Shown here: piece after piece, positions 59,983 through 64,000 of the stretch
How the letters are laid out: every line of letters starts with the position of its first letter
How positions within the stretch are numbered: the stretch's first letter is position 1
Source of the DNA: Oceanirhabdus sp. W0125-5
GTDB lineage: Bacteria > Bacillota > Clostridia > Clostridiales > Clostridiaceae
DNA length: 64,000 bases
NCBI RefSeq assembly: GCF_027938815.1
Contig: NZ_CP115913.1
Span: forward strand, 1,088,001-1,152,000
Reading direction: 5' to 3'
Position numbers and translations under genes: made by a program
Notes under the pieces: generated by a model
Told to the model about the DNA's origin: nothing
What the model saw: the letters and a program-made list of their open reading frames with translations, nothing else
Databases searched by the model: none

Positions 59983-60945
59983 ATGAAGGTGAGATTAGGA
60001 TATGTTGCTATTGCGCTTAGGCTGCCAAAGGTTACATCATCTAGTACAGTTACATATAGAACATATTCAAGATTAGGTAATGAACAGGAACGCTTAAACA
60101 AGTTAAAGAGTGTTACATTGTCAAATCTTAATGATCTTGCAAAGATACTTGAATATAATAAAAAGAATAATATTCACTTTTATAGAATTACATCAAAGCT
60201 AGTTCCACTTGCTACCCATCCAGAGGTTAAAAACTGGGATTATAGAAAAATTTTTAAGATAGATTTTGAAAGTATAGGGGAATTAATAAACTCAAGTGGA
60301 ATAAGAGTTGATACTCATCCAGATCAATTTAATGTAATTAATAGCGTAAAAGAAGAGGTGTTTAAGAGCACAATAAGAAATTTAATTTATCATGTTAATT
60401 TTTTTGAAGATATTAATTATAAACATGGGAAAATGGTTATTCATGTGGGTAGTTCACAGGGTGGTAAAGAAAAGGCACTTGAAAGATTTAAGGCTAACTA
60501 TGAAAGAATGCCTAGTGAAATAAAAAATAGGCTCATGCTGGAAAATGATGACAAAACATTTACAGCAGAAGAAACATTAGGGTTATGTGAGGATTTAAAT
60601 TTACCTATGGTTTTAGATGTTCATCATTATCATTGTAATCATGGTGAAAAAAAGTTAGAAGATATGCTTAATAGGATAATAAATACTTGGGAAGGAGAGT
60701 TTTATAATCCTAAATTTCACTTTTCAAGTCCTAAAGAAGGAGGTTTAGACAGGAAACATGCTGACTATATTGATGGTGAAGCTTTTATTAAGTTTATTGA
60801 AAAATGTGCTTTAGTAGGAAAGGATATAGATATAATGCTGGAGGCTAAGAAAAAAGATTTAGCATTGTATGATTTAGCAATTTATATAAGACAAAATAGA
60901 CCAGAATGGGATTGGATAGATACATCAACTTTTGAGGTAAGGTAA
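59983..60945 (+). CDS. uvsE: UV DNA damage endonuclease UvsE
   Basis: 320 aa TIM-barrel metal-dependent endonuclease that nicks 5' of UV photoproducts. Motifs: VRLGYVAIALRLP, FYRITSKLVPLATHPE, RVDTHPDQFNVINS, VIHVGSSQGGKEKA, RLMLENDDKTF, VLDVHHYHCNH and FHFSSPKEGG. The ATG at 59983 lies nine bases after AAGGAG; the ATG at 59974 touches that RBS. Followed after 19 bp by the chagasin-like gene. Confidence 0.94.
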   Translation: MKVRLGYVAIALRLPKVTSSSTVTYRTYSRLGNEQERLNKLKSVTLSNLNDLAKILEYNKKNNIHFYRITSKLVPLATHPEVKNWDYRKIFKIDFESIGELINSSGIRVDTHPDQFNVINSVKEEVFKSTIRNLIYHVNFFEDINYKHGKMVIHVGSSQGGKEKALERFKANYERMPSEIKNRLMLENDDKTFTAEETLGLCEDLNLPMVLDVHHYHCNHGEKKLEDMLNRIINTWEGEFYNPKFHFSSPKEGGLDRKHADYIDGEAFIKFIEKCALVGKDIDIMLEAKKKDLALYDLAIYIRQNRPEWDWIDTSTFEVR

Positions 60946-60964
60946 TTGAAAGAGGAGTGATTTG

Positions 60965-61348
60965 GTGAAGAAAAAAATATTTATGATGCTTCTCGCAGTT
61001 TTTATACTTATAATCTATGAAACAACTTTTGGGAATCCTGATGATTTTACATTAAAATCTCCTGATAAGTATGTAATAAAAAAAGGAGATTTTTTTCAAA
61101 TTAAAATATTGGAAAATAATTCGAGTGGATATACATGGGCTGTAGAAATAGGTGATAAAGATACAATAGAATTAATAGAAGAAGAGAAAAAGGATATTGA
61201 AAAGAATAAAAAAGGAGCAGATAAATTACATATTTTTAAATTTAAAGGCTTAAAAAAAGGAGTAGCAATTCTTACTTTTTCACTTGAAAAAAAAGGTGAA
61301 AAGATTGAGCCAATCAAAATAAAAACAGTGTTTATAGAAGTAACATAG
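60965..61348 (+). CDS. Chagasin-like (I42) protease-inhibitor domain protein
   Basis: 127 aa. Signal segment (IFMMLLAVFILIIYETTFG), then an I42-type fold: NNSSGYTWAVEI corresponds to the NPTTGY-W loop, and KLHIFKFKGLKKGVAILTFSLEKKGE to the late strands. The RPW loop of true chagasins is not evident, so inhibitor activity is uncertain. GTG at 60965 with GAGGAG seven bases upstream. Probably cotranscribed with uvsE, for no obvious reason. Confidence 0.75.
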   Translation: MKKKIFMMLLAVFILIIYETTFGNPDDFTLKSPDKYVIKKGDFFQIKILENNSSGYTWAVEIGDKDTIELIEEEKKDIEKNKKGADKLHIFKFKGLKKGVAILTFSLEKKGEKIEPIKIKTVFIEVT

Positions 61349-61436
61349 TAATAAGTATTAATGAGAAAAATGTAATATTATGGGATGTAAATAGTGTATA
61401 GATATGTTATTATATAATAAATGTATTTATATGCTT

Positions 61437-61472
61437 TTTTTTATTATAATTATATTTTTTATTATAATTATA
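61437..61472 (+). repeat. Perfect tandem 18-bp repeat upstream of the MCP gene
   Basis: TTTTTTATTATAATTATA occurs twice head to tail (61437-61454 and 61455-61472). Each copy contains TATAAT, so the duplication may have doubled a -10 element. Confidence 0.85.
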
Positions 61473-61563
61473 ATAAAACTGAATTTGTACAAGTTATATA
61501 TGATTTTGATTTATGATTAAAGGGGTATATGTGGTTTTTAAAAGTAACAAGGAGGAAGAAATT

Positions 61564-63051
61564 ATGGAAGAGAACAAAATATCATCAAATCATTTAAAAA
61601 CAAATGATATTGTATTAAAAATTTTTAAATTTGCAATAATAATGTTAGTAATTGACCTACTTATAGTTTTTATAAGAGATAAACAAATTGACTTGCATAT
61701 TGATAGGCTGCTTGTATATGCTCAATTATTTGTGTTTACAATACCTATAATAGTTCACAAGAAGTTGAAGAATAAAGAGAATTTTAAATATATAATAGTA
61801 GGGTGTTCATTATTAGCATGTTTTTCCTTATATGTAGCATCAGGAATAATTGCTGTTATGACATGGATAGTACCAATACTCTTAGCATCCCTATATATTG
61901 ATGGTAAACTGCTAAAAGGAACTATATTAAGTACTATACCGTTTATGATAATTGGAATCATTATAAATACGAAAGTATTTGAAAGTACAATAATGATGAA
62001 TAGTATGGCGAATGCTTTTAAGTATTCAATATTTTACGTTATACAGCTTATTATAATAGGTGGAATTAGTTATTTATCTTGGAAACAATTTATTCAGTTG
62101 TTAAAAGAAAATGAAAATAATATGATAAAAGTAAAAAAGGTTCTCGAATTAAACAATACTTATGCTGATGGATTTGCTAGGGATGTTGAGGTTTTGGATA
62201 ATAATATAACACAAGTTAATCAAGCAATTTCAGAAATAACTAACTCAACAGAGGTGATGGTAAATAAATCAGAGGATTTTGTAAAATCTATTTCAAATAC
62301 AGAAAATACTGTAGAGAGTATTGAAGAATTTATTAGAGAAACTCAAGGAAAAATGGGTGCAATTATGGAAAGTAGCTTTAAAGTTACTTCATATTCGGAA
62401 GAAAACAAGGATAAGTTCTTAAAAATTACTGAAGAAATAGATAAGACAAGCACTCAAGCTGTTAAGTCTTTAGAAGCTGTAAAAAGCTTAATAAAAAGAA
62501 ATGAAGAAATTGAACAAGCTGTTTATGCTATTGGAGATATTGCAAAACAAACCAATTTACTTGCTTTAAATGCATCTATTGAAGCTGCACGCTCAGGTGA
62601 AGCAGGAAGAGGTTTTGCGGTAGTAGCTGAAGAAATAAAAAAACTATCCTCACAATCAGAAGAGGCAGCTAATAAAATTGGTGACTTAATATCTCATATA
62701 ACAAAGGATATATCAAAAGTTGATGAGACAATTAAAGAAAGTAATAATATTATTGAAAATAATTCACAGCTTATTAAAGAAAGTGTTAGTAGCTTTGATC
62801 TTATGTTTAATGCACAGAATGATATTATAAAAAATATTGAAGATAGCAGTTACATGATTGCAAAGTTAAATGGTAGTGGTGAAGAGATAAAAGTAAATGT
62901 AAACAATTTAAGAGAAGTACATAATGGTAATCATAATAGCATTATGGAAATTTCAGCCTTAAGTGAGGAGATGAATGCTTCATTTGCTGAAATTGCTGAA
63001 TATACAAGTAATATAAATAGAAGTGCACAGAGTTTGAAAATGAATAATTAG
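61564..63051 (+). CDS. Methyl-accepting chemotaxis protein with multi-helix membrane sensor
   Basis: 495 aa. The ATG at 61564 follows AAGGAGG; the earlier ATG at 61513 precedes it. Residues 20-185 hold about six transmembrane helices instead of the usual two plus an external domain, and no HAMP is visible. The cytoplasmic signalling domain is clear: [37 protein letters not shown] with flanking coiled coils and methylation-type helices ([15 protein letters not shown]). Sends signals to CheA; ligand unknown and possibly membrane-based. Confidence 0.9.
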   Translation: MEENKISSNHLKTNDIVLKIFKFAIIMLVIDLLIVFIRDKQIDLHIDRLLVYAQLFVFTIPIIVHKKLKNKENFKYIIVGCSLLACFSLYVASGIIAVMTWIVPILLASLYIDGKLLKGTILSTIPFMIIGIIINTKVFESTIMMNSMANAFKYSIFYVIQLIIIGGISYLSWKQFIQLLKENENNMIKVKKVLELNNTYADGFARDVEVLDNNITQVNQAISEITNSTEVMVNKSEDFVKSISNTENTVESIEEFIRETQGKMGAIMESSFKVTSYSEENKDKFLKITEEIDKTSTQAVKSLEAVKSLIKRNEEIEQAVYAIGDIAKQTNLLALNASIEAARSGEAGRGFAVVAEEIKKLSSQSEEAANKIGDLISHITKDISKVDETIKESNNIIENNSQLIKESVSSFDLMFNAQNDIIKNIEDSSYMIAKLNGSGEEIKVNVNNLREVHNGNHNSIMEISALSEEMNASFAEIAEYTSNINRSAQSLKMNN

Positions 63052-63056
63052 ACAAT

Positions 63057-63096
63057 AAAAACAAAAGGTGAATCCAAAGATTCGCCTTTTGTTTTA
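63057..63096 (+). terminator. Terminator of the MCP gene
   Basis: AAAACAAAAGGTGAATC pairs with GATTCGCCTTTTGTTTT. Confidence 0.9.
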
Positions 63097-63303
63097 CCAA
63101 AATAATAATAATAAAAAGTGTTGACTTCAACACTTTTGTGTGTTAAAGTATTAAACAAGCAGTCACACTATAAAGCCCAAATATTATGTGATTGTAAAAA
63201 GATGTTTTATGAGAGTACTTATTGACACTTTCATAAATAACCATAACCTAGAATACTTATGAAATAACCTTTAATATTTGTGATTGTACAAATATTCCTA
63301 CCC

Positions 63304-63446
63304 TTAAGAATTTGACGGAAGAATTCTTAATAATTAAAGCCTAGAGGCTGTATAATAATTGTTATACAGCCTCATATAAAAATAAAAGACTGTATTCTGT
63401 TTACAGGACCTTGTAGGTATACCCAATATACTTGCAAGGTCTTTTT
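63304..63446 (+). promoter_or_regulatory. Three-hairpin leader or non-coding region upstream of ilvE
   Basis: TTAAGAATT (63304-63312) with AATTCTTAA (63322-63330); GAGGCTGTATAA (63344-63355) with TTATACAGCCTC (63362-63373); GACCTTG (63407-63413) with CAAGGTC (63435-63441) followed by T5. A TTGACA at 63222-63227 could belong to a promoter, but no good -10 follows. It may be an attenuator for ilvE or a small RNA. No T-box sequence is present and no ORF lies in 63097-63614. Confidence 0.45.
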
Positions 63447-63614
63447 GATTTATAAAAAAATGAACTATTGGTTATAAGAGGGAGTGACCACTGTGAAGTG
63501 GTAAACATATATTTAAATATGCTATAATAAAAATGAGGAAAATATGATTTAGTATACTGGAATAGGAAAAGTATGACATATTTTTAAAATTATATTATAG
63601 TGGAGGTAATTTCA

Positions 63615-64000
63615 ATGAAACCTGTAGATATCAATTGGAGTGAGTTAGGATTTAACTATATCAAAACCGATTATAGATATGTTTCTCATTGGAAAGATGG
63701 AAAATGGGATGAAGGGAAATTAGTTGAAGATAATAAGATTGCTATTAGTGAATCAGCTACAGCACTTCATTATGGACAGCAATGTTTCGAAGGTTTAAAG
63801 GCTTATAGAACTAAAGATGGAAAGATACAGCTATTTAGACCAGATCAAAATGCTAAAAGAATGAACAGTAGTTGCAGAAGAATTTTAATGCCTGAGATTT
63901 CAGAAGAACAATTTATTGACGCTTGTATACAAGTAGTTAAAGCAAATGAAGCATATGTACCACCTTATGGAAGTGGAGCAACTTTCTATTTAAGACCATT
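63615..64000 (+). CDS. ilvE: Branched-chain amino acid aminotransferase (3' partial)
   Basis: First 128 codons, cut by the window end. Fold-type IV PLP aminotransferase, long (IlvE2/BCAT) form: DINWSELGFNYIKTDYRYVSHWKDGKWDEG, ISESATALHYGQQCFEGLKAYRTKDGKIQLFRPDQNAKRM and YVPPYGSGATFYLRP. Makes or degrades Val, Leu and Ile by exchange with 2-oxoglutarate/glutamate. ATG at 63615 with GGAGG at 63602-63606 and TATAAT at about 63522. Confidence 0.93.
   Translation, partial: MKPVDINWSELGFNYIKTDYRYVSHWKDGKWDEGKLVEDNKIAISESATALHYGQQCFEGLKAYRTKDGKIQLFRPDQNAKRMNSSCRRILMPEISEEQFIDACIQVVKANEAYVPPYGSGATFYLRP

Noticed and set aside
63097..63614. T-box riboswitch upstream of ilvE
   Set aside because: The conserved T-box sequence before the antiterminator (GGTGG-type) is absent.
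1..64000. rRNA or tRNA genes
   Set aside because: No stretch with their higher GC content, cloverleaf arms or conserved sequences was seen.

Overview
The window is strongly AT-rich, with Shine-Dalgarno-led genes, many TTG/GTG starts and short intergenic gaps. It carries three [FeFe]-hydrogenase loci, a hybrid-cluster protein, several ferredoxin-type proteins and a SigI/RsgI pair. Together these point to a strictly anaerobic, fermentative low-GC Firmicute, most likely Clostridium sensu stricto or a close relative. No rRNA, tRNA, phage or transposase gene is visible.

Layout. 1-5.8 kb: the end of an NlpC/P60 cell-wall hydrolase, a frameshifted orphan gene, and a PadR / DUF1048-like / membrane-anchored MutS-like operon behind a perfect consensus promoter with palindromes. 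6.0-7.6 kb: a redox cassette of TlpA-like lipoprotein, 45-aa CD1871A-family CXXC protein and NapH-like membrane ferredoxin. 7.6-14.4 kb: SDR, zinc-ribbon protein, DUF362 ferredoxin protein, type 2 IPP isomerase, polysaccharide deacetylase and small envelope proteins. 14.8-24.5 kb: hcp, a sensory [FeFe] hydrogenase with a SpoIIE-type phosphatase, and the convergent HydABC hydrogenase operon (NuoE-, NuoF- and NuoG-like parts). 24.6-29.8 kb: PPC-domain protein, YghO-like and GNAT acetyltransferases, WYL regulator and YcaQ-type glycosylase. 30.0-33.2 kb: DUF4358 lipoprotein, MBOAT and DHHW O-acetylation cluster. 33.4-39.2 kb: rsgI-sigI, divergent from two paralogous secreted DUF5667 proteins with acidic tandem repeats. 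40.2-42.6 kb: a candidate Fur-controlled sRNA, then a group B [FeFe] hydrogenase locus behind a Rex-like box. 43.6-54.7 kb: a xylose-type sensing and uptake region (two membrane-anchored sugar-binding proteins, LytS-type kinase, YesN-type regulator, XylFGH-type ABC transporter). 54.9-64 kb: signal peptidase, M42 peptidase, GNAT, CPBP protease, degenerate C39-like protein, UvsE, chagasin-like inhibitor, MCP and the start of ilvE.

The most unusual feature is a family of at least twelve interspersed intergenic repeats (copies A to L here), all in the same orientation on the + strand. A full short copy is about 250 bp. It is a long imperfect inverted repeat built from 7-bp AATGNAN units, with five or more internal hairpins. 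Between copies the hairpin stems change on both arms together (compensatory changes), which suggests that a folded RNA or DNA structure is conserved. Long copies have extra DNA, usually an intrinsic terminator, opened into the same central hairpin; one pair of half-elements brackets a CPBP protease gene. I know no named family that matches.

Other regulatory signals worth attention are three matching SigI-type promoters (sigI itself and both repeat-protein genes), an FNR/HcpR-type palindrome at exactly -41.5 of the predicted hcp promoter, and a Fur box inside a perfect sigma-A promoter that drives a 178-nt non-coding, terminator-ended transcript with an exposed C-rich stretch. All assignments are by reading motifs; no database search was possible.
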